Positions 6,446 to 13,980 are shown, counted from the first letter of the stretch. The stretch: DNA of 15,215 bases from Candidatus Caenarcanales bacterium (GCA_947489925.1 CANLFK010000031.1:1-15215), one strand, 5' to 3'. Translations and numbers: made by a program. Notes: generated by a model from the sequence alone, not told the origin.

Positions 6446-7492
6446 ATGTTACAAAATTTAATTTTAGCCAAAGCTATTGATTTAATACCAGATCCGATTA
6501 TTGCGGTAGATGAGCAAGGTCGCATAGTTTTCACTAATGAAGCACATAAAAACTTAACTGGCTGGCATTTATCAGAAATTAAGGGGCAAAATTATCGATT
6601 GGTTTATGAAATATTAAGTGATGTTAATTTATTAGCCGAAGAGAAAAAAAACTTTAAACAAGAGGCTATTTTATACAAAAAAGATGGCAGTAAATTAACC
6701 TTAAATGTTACTTGCAGTGCTTTAAAACATGATGGATTACCAAGTGTCAAATTAGGGCAAATTATTGTTTTTCATCCTTTATTCTTGCAAGTGGAAGATA
6801 TGCAAAAAACTTCAGATGACTTTGTTAGTACTGTAAGCCATGAATTGAGAACTCCACTAACTAGTATTAAAGGTTTTGCTGAAACACTAATTAAATCAAA
6901 AGATAAATTAAAAGAATCAGATCAAAAACGGTTTTTGCAAATTATAAAAGAACAAGCTGATCATTTAACCCGACTAGTCGAAGATTTACTATTTGTTTCA
7001 CGACTGGATAATCATAAATTACACTTAACAATTAGAGAGCTAGAATTAAAAAAACATATAGATCGAGTTTGTGAAGTATTAGGTAATCAAGCGGGAGGTC
7101 GGATTTTTATTTATGATTTTCAGGCAAAGTTGCCACCCGTTATGGCTGACTCTGACCGTTTAGAGCAAATTTTAAATAATTTAATTGGAAATGCCATCAA
7201 ATACTCACCTGATCATAGTTCAATTACGATTAAAACTCAGCTAGAAAAAAAGAATAAAAGCCGTATTTTAATTTCAATAACCGACCAAGGACCTGGCATT
7301 GGCCAAGAAGATCAAGAATTAATATTTACAAGGTTTAGCCGCCTAGATAATCCTTTGACTCGTCAAACTAAAGGAACTGGCTTAGGGCTTTATATTACCA
7401 AATCCTTAATTTCAGCTATGAAGGGCGAAGTATGGCTAGAAAAAAGTGATTCAACTGGCAGTACTTTTTCTTTTGCTTTGCCAGTCAAGTAA
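6446..7492 (+). CDS. Soluble PAS-domain sensor histidine kinase
   Basis: This 348-residue kinase has a PAS domain (about 8-110, with PDPIIAVDEQGRIVFTNEA), a HisKA dimerisation domain (about 122-190) and a HATPase domain (about 232-347). The phosphoacceptor is His132 in SHELRTPLTSIKGF. The N box is NNLIGNAIKYS (244-254), G1 is DQGPGIG (280-286), the F box FTRFSR (294-299) and G2 GTGLGLYI (310-317), all intact. No membrane segment or signal peptide is visible, so it probably senses a cytoplasmic cue through PAS; no residue reveals a ligand. The catalytic core resembles the WalK/PhoR group. No response regulator gene adjoins it, making it an orphan kinase within this window. Two short AATAA/TTATT hairpins follow the stop codon. 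Confidence 0.93.
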   Translation: MLQNLILAKAIDLIPDPIIAVDEQGRIVFTNEAHKNLTGWHLSEIKGQNYRLVYEILSDVNLLAEEKKNFKQEAILYKKDGSKLTLNVTCSALKHDGLPSVKLGQIIVFHPLFLQVEDMQKTSDDFVSTVSHELRTPLTSIKGFAETLIKSKDKLKESDQKRFLQIIKEQADHLTRLVEDLLFVSRLDNHKLHLTIRELELKKHIDRVCEVLGNQAGGRIFIYDFQAKLPPVMADSDRLEQILNNLIGNAIKYSPDHSSITIKTQLEKKNKSRILISITDQGPGIGQEDQELIFTRFSRLDNPLTRQTKGTGLGLYITKSLISAMKGEVWLEKSDSTGSTFSFALPVK

Positions 7493-7528
7493 ATAAAACT
7501 TATTTTCCCTTTAATAAAAACTTATTTT
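7492..7528 (+). repeat. Two direct repeats forming AT hairpins after the kinase gene
   Basis: AATAAAACTTATTTT (7492-7506) recurs with one extra A as AATAAAAACTTATTTT (7513-7528). Each copy can fold as a 5-bp AATAA/TTATT stem followed by more T residues. They overlap the end of the kinase stop codon and could act as a weak tandem terminator. In DNA this AT-rich the stems are thermodynamically weak, so the role is a guess. Confidence 0.35.
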
Positions 7529-7604
7529 ACCGCTAATTTGTCTGTAATTTTTGAGTTTTATCATAAGGAGTATAAAGTTTAATTTGAAAACAAGGAAAAA
7601 TATT

Positions 7605-7721
7605 ATGGGAATAAACAATGATTTTAGCATGAGAGCAGCTTCTACTTCAGTTAAGTAAGAAGACATTAAAAGTGTGGTAAAAAAAGAGAATGAGACAAGC
7701 ACTCACTCAATGAAATATTAA
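7605..7721 (+). other. Short interrupted reading frame upstream of the 7820 gene
   Basis: An AAGGA sequence stands 7-8 bases before an ATG at 7605. The frame reads MGINNDFSMRAASTSVK, then a TAA at 7656-7658, and continues open for 20 more codons (starting EDIKSVVKKENE) to a second TAA at 7719. It could be a 17-residue peptide, or the decayed 5' end of the gene that continues in another frame from 7760. The good ribosome binding site favours a real translation start. The rest of the 327-base gap 7493-7819 holds only the hairpin pair at 7492-7528 and AT-rich sequence; a 63-codon open frame on the opposite strand (7511-7702) has no supporting feature. Confidence 0.3.
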
Positions 7722-7819
7722 ATTCCATCGGCATAAAATACCATATTTCTTTTGTTTAGGTACTTACTGCTCCTCCAACTAATGTAACTGGCTATACAAT
7801 TAGTCCAAGTAATGATGCT

Positions 7820-8395
7820 ATGCTGAAAGCTGGCAAGTCGGAAGCTTTGAAATATGCACAATCTCAATATCCAAGTTTAAAAGAAGAAAATCTTTCATTA
7901 ATTTCAACAGATTCATCTCTTCTCAAATTTGATGTTTTCCTCATTGTTAAAGGTAAAATTTTAGAAAATCTTGGCACAATTAATCGAAGATCAAGAGATC
8001 AAAATGGTAAATTATTTACTCCAGCTCCAATGAGGGGATCTCAACAAGAAAAAGACTCTTTAGATTTAAATCAAACTAGCCAAACTAGCGAAGACTTCAT
8101 CAATTCATTTTCAGCAAAAGGAGTTATATCACCAAAAGAGATGCCTAATTTTCTTAAACAAATTGGACTTACTGAAAGTCAGGGTAATGGACAAGAAAGC
8201 TCGGGATGGAAATGGGATATTGAGTCTATAAAATCATCAAAGCAATGGTTGGATGAAGGTAGAACTTCACCATTAGAGGAAACCTATGTGCCAATTACTT
8301 CTGAAAGTAAAAAACAAAAAGCTCTATCAATTGAAGGAAGAGAGTCTAAGACACCAATTCCAGAGGAAAGAAATATACAAAACTCCAATACATAG
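7820..8395 (+). CDS. Unrecognised hydrophilic protein, possibly 5'-truncated
   Basis: The frame from the ATG at 7820 gives 191 residues, hydrophilic and Ser/Glu/Lys-rich, with no signal peptide, membrane segment or motif I recognise. The same frame is open further back to a TAG at 7757-7759, and those 20 codons read like protein (VLTAPPTNVTGYTISPSN and on), yet contain no ATG, GTG or TTG start. No Shine-Dalgarno precedes ATG 7820. This suggests the original gene began upstream, perhaps at ATG 7605 in another frame, and that a frameshift or insertion between about 7650 and 7759 broke it. The first half (SEALKYAQSQYPSLKEENLS) looks helical; the second half is probably disordered. It converges on the secreted-protein gene with 61 bases between. 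It may be a pseudogene or an expressed fragment. Confidence 0.5.
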   Translation: MLKAGKSEALKYAQSQYPSLKEENLSLISTDSSLLKFDVFLIVKGKILENLGTINRRSRDQNGKLFTPAPMRGSQQEKDSLDLNQTSQTSEDFINSFSAKGVISPKEMPNFLKQIGLTESQGNGQESSGWKWDIESIKSSKQWLDEGRTSPLEETYVPITSESKKQKALSIEGRESKTPIPEERNIQNSNT

Positions 8396-8456
8396 TCAAT
8401 TCAGACAGAGTTGTGATAATTGTTTTTATAACTTATTTGCTTAAATTATAATATTA

Positions 8457-9263
8457 TTACCAACCCGAAACTTTATTGCTAGCTGGGCGAGTAAATACTT
8501 TTTTAACCCAAGTTCCAGCTACATTTGTATTATTAGAAGTTTGAACAGCATTATTATTTTGTGCTGGCTGGCTAGCTCCTAAAATACTCATCACCGAGGC
8601 ATTTTGACCATTACTACCATTTAAAATATTCATTACTTGATTATTGTTTTGTGGTTGTTGATTATTATTCATCATATTCATGCCAGAATTTGGATTTAAA
8701 GGCATATTAGGCATAGCTCTATAAGGCAAACTTGATGAAGAATCAGAGCTATTTCTTTGTACTAATTGTGCTGGAACGCCATATTGAGGTCTTTGAGCCA
8801 TATAACTATTATCTGGTGTAGCAAAAGCACCAATATTAGGAGCTTGATAAGCAGGAGCATTATAATAATTAGCTGGCATTTGCATTGGCTGAGCCATCAT
8901 TTGTTGTTGCTGACCAAAATTACTACCGCTATAATATTGATTAGTTTGCGGTGCCATATAAGAAGCAGTATTAGCCATACTCTGTGGCATTGCATTCATA
9001 TTCATGGGCTGAGCTGGCATTTGCATTTGCTGAGGGCTACCACCCAAATAAACACCATTAGCTGTACTTGGCTGACCATAACTTGCCATAGGCATAGACT
9101 GAGACTGAGCTGGCATCATTCCGCCATTTAATGATAATGTGCTCGGAAGACCACCAGGAGACATAATAGCTTGCCTGCCATAAGCATTAGAATAAGCATC
9201 TGCCCAAGAAGCCGAGTAAAAGCCAATTGAAAGTAAAATTGCAAATAATATATTTTTTTTCAT
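8457..9263 (-). CDS. Secreted Met/Gln/Asn-rich low-complexity protein
   Basis: This 268-residue protein begins with a clear signal peptide (MKKNILFAILLSIGFYSASWA, likely cut after Ala21), so it leaves the cytoplasm. The mature chain has 24 Met in 247 residues, many as MxM or MxxM (QMQMPAQPMNM, MMAQPMQM, SGMNMMNN), amid Gln, Asn, Pro, Ser and Tyr. There are no Cys residues and no recognisable domain. VMNILNGSN and VMSILGASQ form a small internal repeat near 210-230, and the C-terminus (AGTWVKKVFTRPASNKVSGW) is basic and ends in Trp. Methionine-rich exported segments bind Cu(I) in some families, but that role here is only a guess; an envelope or surface role is equally possible. An AGG 9-10 bases before the ATG is a modest ribosome binding site. 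An open frame on the opposite strand at 8766-9131 is a shadow. Confidence 0.8.
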   Translation of the reverse strand: MKKNILFAILLSIGFYSASWADAYSNAYGRQAIMSPGGLPSTLSLNGGMMPAQSQSMPMASYGQPSTANGVYLGGSPQQMQMPAQPMNMNAMPQSMANTASYMAPQTNQYYSGSNFGQQQQMMAQPMQMPANYYNAPAYQAPNIGAFATPDNSYMAQRPQYGVPAQLVQRNSSDSSSSLPYRAMPNMPLNPNSGMNMMNNNQQPQNNNQVMNILNGSNGQNASVMSILGASQPAQNNNAVQTSNNTNVAGTWVKKVFTRPASNKVSGW

Positions 9264-9290
9264 ATTAAATAACCTGCCATTATAAGTCTT

Positions 9291-9319
9291 AAATTACAAT
9301 GGAAATACCTATAATTCAA
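9291..9319 (-). promoter_or_regulatory. Possible promoter of the secreted-protein gene
   Basis: On the minus strand, TTGAAT (9314-9319) and TAATTT (9291-9296) are 17 bases apart, about 28 bases before the ATG. A second TATAAT at 9279-9284 lacks a good -35 box. Confidence 0.4.
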
Positions 9320-9363
9320 ACTTAATTACAGATTATAAGCCCAGAAAGTCAAAAATTTAAACC

Positions 9364-9882
9364 TTAATTATTAGTGGCCGAGTAAATATTTTTTAAATTC
9401 ACATAGTTTTGAGCCGAATATTCAAAAAACTCTAATTCGCTATCGGTTAATTTTCGCTTGATTTTCCCAGGCGACCCAGCAAATAAAACACCACTTGGCA
9501 CAATTGTCTTTGGTGTAATTAAACAATTTGCAGCCACAAAAGACTTAGTTTGAATAATTGCTCCATCTAAAACGGTTGCTCCAATACCAATTAAACAATA
9601 ATCTTCAATCGTGCAACCATGTAAATTAACGCTATGCCCCACTGTTACCGAATTTCCAATTAAAGTTGAATGTGTTTTAGTTGTTACATGAATAACTGAT
9701 CCGTCCTGCACATTAGTATTTTGACCAATTCTTATATAATTGACATCAGCTCTGACAGTTACATTAAACCAAAAAGAAGAATTTTCACCAATTTCCAAAT
9801 CACCAATCAAATAAGCATTTGGGGCAATATAAACGCTGTCTGGAATAATTGGATATTTGTCTTTGAAAGGTAAAATTGGCAT
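9364..9882 (-). CDS. Gamma-carbonic-anhydrase family protein (YrdA/CamH type)
   Basis: This 172-residue left-handed beta-helix protein has the full family core. RADVNYIRIGQNTNVQDGSV (44-63) holds the conserved Arg44, Asp46, Gln59 and Asp60. His65 (VIHV), His83 (TVGHS) and His88 (NLHGC) are the three zinc ligands. The repeated hexapeptide pattern and the late AGSPGKIKRKL stretch complete the fold, which forms trimers. Family members hydrate CO2 or have unknown activity. The acidic loop with the proton-shuttle glutamate of archaeal Cam is absent, so this is the short YrdA/CamH type, whose activity often cannot be predicted. It is divergent from dapA and lies upstream of the secreted-protein gene on the same strand, 100 bases away. 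Fold and metal site are firm; activity is uncertain. Confidence 0.9.
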   Translation of the reverse strand: MPILPFKDKYPIIPDSVYIAPNAYLIGDLEIGENSSFWFNVTVRADVNYIRIGQNTNVQDGSVIHVTTKTHSTLIGNSVTVGHSVNLHGCTIEDYCLIGIGATVLDGAIIQTKSFVAANCLITPKTIVPSGVLFAGSPGKIKRKLTDSELEFFEYSAQNYVNLKNIYSATNN

Positions 9883-9950
9883 AAAAAATAATAAGTTTGT
9901 TATTAAGAACTCATCTTAGTTCAGTTAATTTTAAGTTACAAAAGTAAATA

Positions 9951-9981
9951 AACTGTTAAGGTAAACCTTTATAGGTTAGAT
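9951..9981. repeat. Imperfect inverted repeat between the gamma-CA and dapA genes
   Basis: AACCT (9964-9968) and AGGTT (9973-9977) form a perfect 5-bp stem around TTAT. The pairing extends outward, with a bulge and two mismatches, into TTAA/TTAA arms. It lies about 75 bases before the dapA ATG and could be an operator in the 171-base divergent spacer. No lysine riboswitch pattern is recognisable in that spacer, which is otherwise AT-rich. Confidence 0.3.
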
Positions 9982-10053
9982 TAAGCTTTTTATGGCAATT
10001 TAATGCTAAATTATATTTTTATTTTCGATTTACTGGCTTAGGCTTAAATACAA

Positions 10054-10938
10054 ATGTTTTCTGCACAATTTGGTCGCTTGATTACTGCTATGGTAACTCC
10101 TTTTAAGGAAGATTTAAGTTTAGATTTTGCTTCTTTGGAAAAATTAATTGAACATTTAATTCAAAATAAAACAACTTCTTTGCTGATTACTGGCACAACA
10201 GGCGAAAATCCAACTTTAACCTATGATGAAGAATGGGAATTATTAAAAACAACTAAATCTATTGTCAAAGGAAGAATTCCCATTATTTTTGGAGCTGGTT
10301 CTAATTCAACACAAACCGCCTGTGAAACCTCAAAAAGAGCGGAAGAATTAGGGGCTGATGCTATTTTGTCAATTGCTCCTTATTATAATAAACCTAATCA
10401 GGAAGGTATTTTGGCTCATTTTTCAGCTATTGCCAATTCAGTCAAAGTACCTATTATTCTTTATAATAATCCGGGGCGTACTTGCTCAACCATTGAAGCT
10501 GAAACAGTTTTTAAATTAAATGAAAAATTTGCTCATATTTGTGCCATCAAAGAATCAAGTGGTTCACTAGACAGTATTACTCAATTAAAATTAAAAACTG
10601 AAAAAGTAGAAATTTATTGTGGAGACGATAATTTAATTCTTCCAGCTTTGTCGGTCGGTGCTGTCGGAGCTGTAAGTGTTACAAGCCATATTGCTGGATT
10701 ACTAATTAATAATTTAATTGAAAAGTTTTTTAACGGAAATAATCAAGAAACTGTTATAATCCATTCTAAATTATTTAATTTATTTAAAATTCTTTTTTGT
10801 TCGCCAAGCCCAGGTCCAGTTAAATATTTATTAAAAGAAATGGGCATTTGTGAAGATTATTTAAGGTTGCCTCTTACTCCACCAACCGAAACTGTCCGAA
10901 ATTCTCTAAAGCAAATTTTCAATGAACTTTGTTTTTAG
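10054..10938 (+). CDS. dapA: 4-hydroxy-tetrahydrodipicolinate synthase
   Basis: DapA condenses pyruvate with aspartate semialdehyde, the first committed step to diaminopimelate and lysine, and so feeds peptidoglycan synthesis. The 294-residue TIM barrel has the usual length. Lys166 in CAIKESSGSL is the Schiff-base lysine. Tyr137 (ILYNNPGRT), Thr48-Thr49 (TGTTGE), Tyr111 (APYYNKPNQ) and Arg142 are the other active-site residues, all present. The stretch GENPTLTYDEEWELL matches the cyanobacterial DapA style. N-acetylneuraminate lyases and other family members share the fold, but GRT after the Tyr and the Thr-Thr pair favour DapA. The next gene, rnj, starts 57 bases downstream on the same strand, an order known from cyanobacteria. 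Confidence 0.95.
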   Translation: MFSAQFGRLITAMVTPFKEDLSLDFASLEKLIEHLIQNKTTSLLITGTTGENPTLTYDEEWELLKTTKSIVKGRIPIIFGAGSNSTQTACETSKRAEELGADAILSIAPYYNKPNQEGILAHFSAIANSVKVPIILYNNPGRTCSTIEAETVFKLNEKFAHICAIKESSGSLDSITQLKLKTEKVEIYCGDDNLILPALSVGAVGAVSVTSHIAGLLINNLIEKFFNGNNQETVIIHSKLFNLFKILFCSPSPGPVKYLLKEMGICEDYLRLPLTPPTETVRNSLKQIFNELCF

Positions 10939-10995
10939 CAAATAACTAGAATTCATCGGCATTTAAACTGTTAAACTTTTTGTCAAATTTCATTT

Positions 10996-12804
10996 ATGTA
11001 CAATTCACCTAATAACAATAGCCCAATTTTAAGACGGTCTAATTTTAATACTAGTTCTCAAGGGCAAACTACTACCATTAATAAACCAATTGCACAAAAT
11101 ACAGGCTCAAGCCCAAAGCCCGAAATAGCTAAAGGCCCTATCATTCCAGAATTAATTCCACTTGATCCAAGTAAAAAAGTGCAAGTTATACCAATTGGTG
11201 GGCTTTGTGAAATTGGTAAAAATACTTGGATTATACGCTGTGATGATAAAATGATCATTATTGATGCGGGTTTGGCTTTTCCAAGCGAAGATATGCATGG
11301 TGTTGATTTAGTGCTACCAGAGCTGACTTATTTGATTGAGAATAAAGATAAAATATTAGGAATGTTTATTACCCACGGTCATGAAGACCATATTGGTGGT
11401 GTGGCGAATATGCTTAAGTCTGTTAATATTCCGATTATTTATGGACCACCTTTGGCAATTGGCTTATTGGAAGGTAAATTAAAAGAACATGGACTTTTGC
11501 AAAAAACTGTTTTTAAACGCACAAAACCCCGTGAAACTATTCAAATAGGATCTTTTGCTTTAACTTTTGTTCGTAATAATCATTCAATTCCAGATTCATT
11601 TAGTTTAGTTATTCAAACACCAGCTGGTTTAATTGTTCATTCAGGAGATTTTAAATTTGACCATACTCCTGTTGATGGTGAATTATTTGACATTGCGGCA
11701 TTGGCTGAAGCTGGTGCTAAAGGTGTTCAATTATTAATCTCAGATTCAACTAATGCTGAAAAAGCTGGTTTTACTCCTTCAGAGAGGGCAGTTTTTCCTA
11801 AGATCGAAGAGACTTTTGCTAAAGCCAATAAAAGAATTATTATTACGACTTTTGCTTCACAGGTTCACCGAATCAAGCAAATACTTGAAATTGCTCAAAA
11901 ATACGGCAGAAAAGTGGCAATTCTGGGTCGTTCAATGTTGAATATTGCTTTGGTTTCTCGGCAATTAGGTTATATGAATTTTCCAGATGGTCTTTTGATT
12001 AGATCTGAAGAAGCCATGAATTATCCAATGCAGAAAGTTTGTATTTTAACTACTGGTAGCCAAGGAGAGCCTTTATCAGCTTTGACCAGAATTGCAAATG
12101 GAAGCCACAAACAAGTTTCTATTATTCCGGGTGATACCGTTATTGTCAGTGCTACGCCGATACCTGGTAATGAAAGATCAGTCGCCGCTACAATTAATGC
12201 TTTATTTGCTCGTGGAGCTGAAGTTGTTTATGGTCGTGATTCTGGAGTGCATGTTTCGGGACATTGTAGCCAAGAAGAGCAAAAAATAATGCTAAATTTG
12301 GTAAGACCTAAATATTTTATGCCCGCTCATGGTGAGTATAGAATGTTAGTCAGACATGGAAAATTAGCCGAAGAAGTTTGTGCCATGCCAACGGAAAATA
12401 TTTTTATTATGGAAAATGGAGATGTTTTGGAATTAACTACTGAAACTTGTGCTGTGGTAGGTGAAGTGCCGGCTGGAATCATAATGATTGATAATTCAAG
12501 AGAAGGGACAATTGAAAAATCTGTTATTCAAGACAGAGCAAAATTATCTTCAGACGGAATTATTAATATTGTTATCACTTTGGATCAAAATAAAATTATT
12601 GCTGGTCCAGATATATTATTTAAGGGTTGTATTTTTGGAGATGCTCAGCAACAGCAAGAAATAACAAATAAAATTAAAGCCGAAATCTTAAAAGCTAATG
12701 ATTTAAAAGCCGCTGAAAAAAGTCTTGAAAAATTTGTCAAAGCTGAATTTGAAGCATTAAAGCAAAATCCAATTGTGCAAATTCTTTTAATGGAAGTTAA
12801 TTAA
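10996..12804 (+). CDS. rnj: Ribonuclease J with a disordered N-terminal extension
   Basis: RNase J is a metallo-beta-lactamase/beta-CASP nuclease with 5' exonuclease and endonuclease activity in mRNA decay and rRNA maturation. The core starts near residue 62 (VQVIPIGGLCEIGKNTW). The metal site is HGHEDH (127-132), with His196 (NNHSIPDS), Asp218 (HSGDFKFD) and His445 (PAHGEYR). The beta-CASP part includes TTFASQVHRI (284-293), TTGSQGEP (352-359) and HVSGHCSQE (419-427), and a C-terminal domain follows (about 480-602). All catalytic residues are intact. The first 50-60 residues are Asn/Ser/Thr/Pro-rich and absent from compact RNase J proteins; the ATG at 10996 has no good Shine-Dalgarno, so a later start cannot be ruled out, although no strong internal candidate exists before residue 60. 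It follows dapA and precedes the L,D-transpeptidase gene. Confidence 0.95.
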   Translation: MYNSPNNNSPILRRSNFNTSSQGQTTTINKPIAQNTGSSPKPEIAKGPIIPELIPLDPSKKVQVIPIGGLCEIGKNTWIIRCDDKMIIIDAGLAFPSEDMHGVDLVLPELTYLIENKDKILGMFITHGHEDHIGGVANMLKSVNIPIIYGPPLAIGLLEGKLKEHGLLQKTVFKRTKPRETIQIGSFALTFVRNNHSIPDSFSLVIQTPAGLIVHSGDFKFDHTPVDGELFDIAALAEAGAKGVQLLISDSTNAEKAGFTPSERAVFPKIEETFAKANKRIIITTFASQVHRIKQILEIAQKYGRKVAILGRSMLNIALVSRQLGYMNFPDGLLIRSEEAMNYPMQKVCILTTGSQGEPLSALTRIANGSHKQVSIIPGDTVIVSATPIPGNERSVAATINALFARGAEVVYGRDSGVHVSGHCSQEEQKIMLNLVRPKYFMPAHGEYRMLVRHGKLAEEVCAMPTENIFIMENGDVLELTTETCAVVGEVPAGIIMIDNSREGTIEKSVIQDRAKLSSDGIINIVITLDQNKIIAGPDILFKGCIFGDAQQQQEITNKIKAEILKANDLKAAEKSLEKFVKAEFEALKQNPIVQILLMEVN

Positions 12805-12960
12805 AATTATTTACTTAGTCTAGAATTCATATTATTTAGGGAAAGCCAATTTAATATCAATTACTTTGATGAAAGAGTAAATCAATGAGTTTAAGCAATT
12901 AGATATATTTAAGCTTGAAGACAATTAAATAGGGTTTAATTATTATAGGTAATACTAAAA

Positions 12961-13800
12961 GTGATGAAAAAGCCAAATATTTTTATTCTTTTAATTTGTA
13001 TATTAAACTTAAGTTTTTATAATAAAGCTTTTGCTATTGGGCAAGGACAAACCGAAATAAGAATTAATGTGCCAAGTCGTACTTTGAGTTTGTACAAAAA
13101 TTCTTATTTAATAGGTGAATATTCAGTTGGAGTTGGTCATTCACAAGCTATGATGACGCCACAAGGTTATTATAAAGTTGAAAAGAAAGTTATTGATCCA
13201 ATTTGGGAACATCCTTATAAGCCAGAAGGAGCAGTGAGAATTAGCAATTATGGCAAAAATCCTTTGGGGCAACGCTGGATTGGCTTTTTTGAAGATAAAA
13301 ACACAGTTTATGGTATTCATGGCACTAATGATCCAAAATCAATAGGTAAATTTGTCTCGCATGGTTGCGTTCGCATGAATAATCTGGATGTTGAAGAAAT
13401 ATTTGATTTGGTTGATATTGGAGATACAGTTCATGTAACTTATAATCGTTTTGAATTAAGTCAAGATGCTGATTCAATCATGTTGGAGATATTTCCAGAT
13501 CCTTATAAAATTAAAGCTTTAAATGAGACTGAAATTATAAATGAAATTGTGCAAATAGCTCCAAATATTGAAATAAATCATAATATATTAAAACAAGCTC
13601 TAGCTGAGTCTAATGAAAGTAATATTTATGAAGTAGGCAAAATTATTAAACAACCACAATATTCAGCTTTCCCTTATAATCAAGCCCCAAATAATAGTTT
13701 TACTAATCATTATTATTCAAATTATATTTCTGCTCCAGTTTTACCAGCTCAGTTTCAGCAAATGCAAATGCCAATTATTTATCAACCAAGTAATTATTAA
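12961..13800 (+). CDS. Exported L,D-transpeptidase (YkuD domain)
   Basis: YkuD enzymes form 3-3 diaminopimelate crosslinks in peptidoglycan or attach proteins to it. A signal peptide spans residues 1-25 (hydrophobic stretch, cut after AFA). The YkuD domain covers about 30-160: EIRINVPSRTLSLYKNSYLI at its start, then YGIHGTND (117-124) and SHGCVRM (133-139), with Cys136 as nucleophile and His120 and His134 nearby. The last 120 residues hold no known domain and end in a Gln/Asn/Pro/Tyr-rich tail with QQMQMP, also found in the secreted protein at 8457-9263. The start may be GTG at 12961 or the adjacent ATG at 12964; an AGG about 11-14 bases upstream does not decide. An AATTAAA/TTTAATT hairpin (12923-12941) lies in the leader. 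The 156-base gap after rnj leaves co-transcription open. Confidence 0.93.
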   Translation: MMKKPNIFILLICILNLSFYNKAFAIGQGQTEIRINVPSRTLSLYKNSYLIGEYSVGVGHSQAMMTPQGYYKVEKKVIDPIWEHPYKPEGAVRISNYGKNPLGQRWIGFFEDKNTVYGIHGTNDPKSIGKFVSHGCVRMNNLDVEEIFDLVDIGDTVHVTYNRFELSQDADSIMLEIFPDPYKIKALNETEIINEIVQIAPNIEINHNILKQALAESNESNIYEVGKIIKQPQYSAFPYNQAPNNSFTNHYYSNYISAPVLPAQFQQMQMPIIYQPSNY

Positions 13801-13812
13801 ATAATACGAGTT

Positions 13813-13980
13813 CTAGGTTTTTCCAATTAGTTGAGGCAAATAAATACTTGCTCCTCTCCATTCAGACTGCTTATTTAAAGGAATTAATTTGGGATCAACT
13901 CCATTTATCAGTTTGCCATTTTGTATACTTTGAAATTGCCGATTTTCTGTATCAGTACTTGCCAACCTAAAATCAACCAT
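13813..13980 (-). CDS. Possible 55-residue protein
   Basis: On the minus strand an ATG at 13980 opens 55 codons to a TAG at 13813-13815. The translation starts MVDFRLASTDTENRQF and ends SIYLPQLIGKT. It has balanced composition (Gln, Asn, Leu, Gly, one Trp) unlike the Lys/Ile/Asn runs typical of noncoding AT-rich DNA here. A stop lies three codons before the ATG and no Shine-Dalgarno is clear. It may be a genuine small gene or the remnant of a longer one. It converges on the L,D-transpeptidase gene, 12 bases apart. I recognise no family. Confidence 0.4.
   Translation of the reverse strand: MVDFRLASTDTENRQFQSIQNGKLINGVDPKLIPLNKQSEWRGASIYLPQLIGKT

Noticed and set aside
7511..7702. 63-codon hydrophobic open frame on the minus strand
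   Set aside because: It has no ribosome binding site. Its Phe/Leu/Ile richness is what the complement of AT-rich Lys/Asn-type sequence gives, and it is antisense to the better supported start at 7605.
7492..8456. Mobile element or CRISPR array in the irregular region after the kinase gene
   Set aside because: There is no transposase, no long terminal inverted repeats and no regularly spaced repeats; only two short direct repeats are present.
8766..9131. 121-codon open frame on the plus strand, rich in His, Ser, Ile and Trp
   Set aside because: It is antisense to the secreted Met/Gln-rich gene; the odd composition is simply the complement of Met, Gln and Ala codons.
9883..10053. Possible lysine riboswitch before dapA
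   Set aside because: The 171-base spacer is AT-rich and shows no conserved L-box core; only a small imperfect hairpin is present.
11753..12289. Two short open frames in another plus-strand frame
   Set aside because: Both lie within the intact RNase J gene and show no independent start signal.
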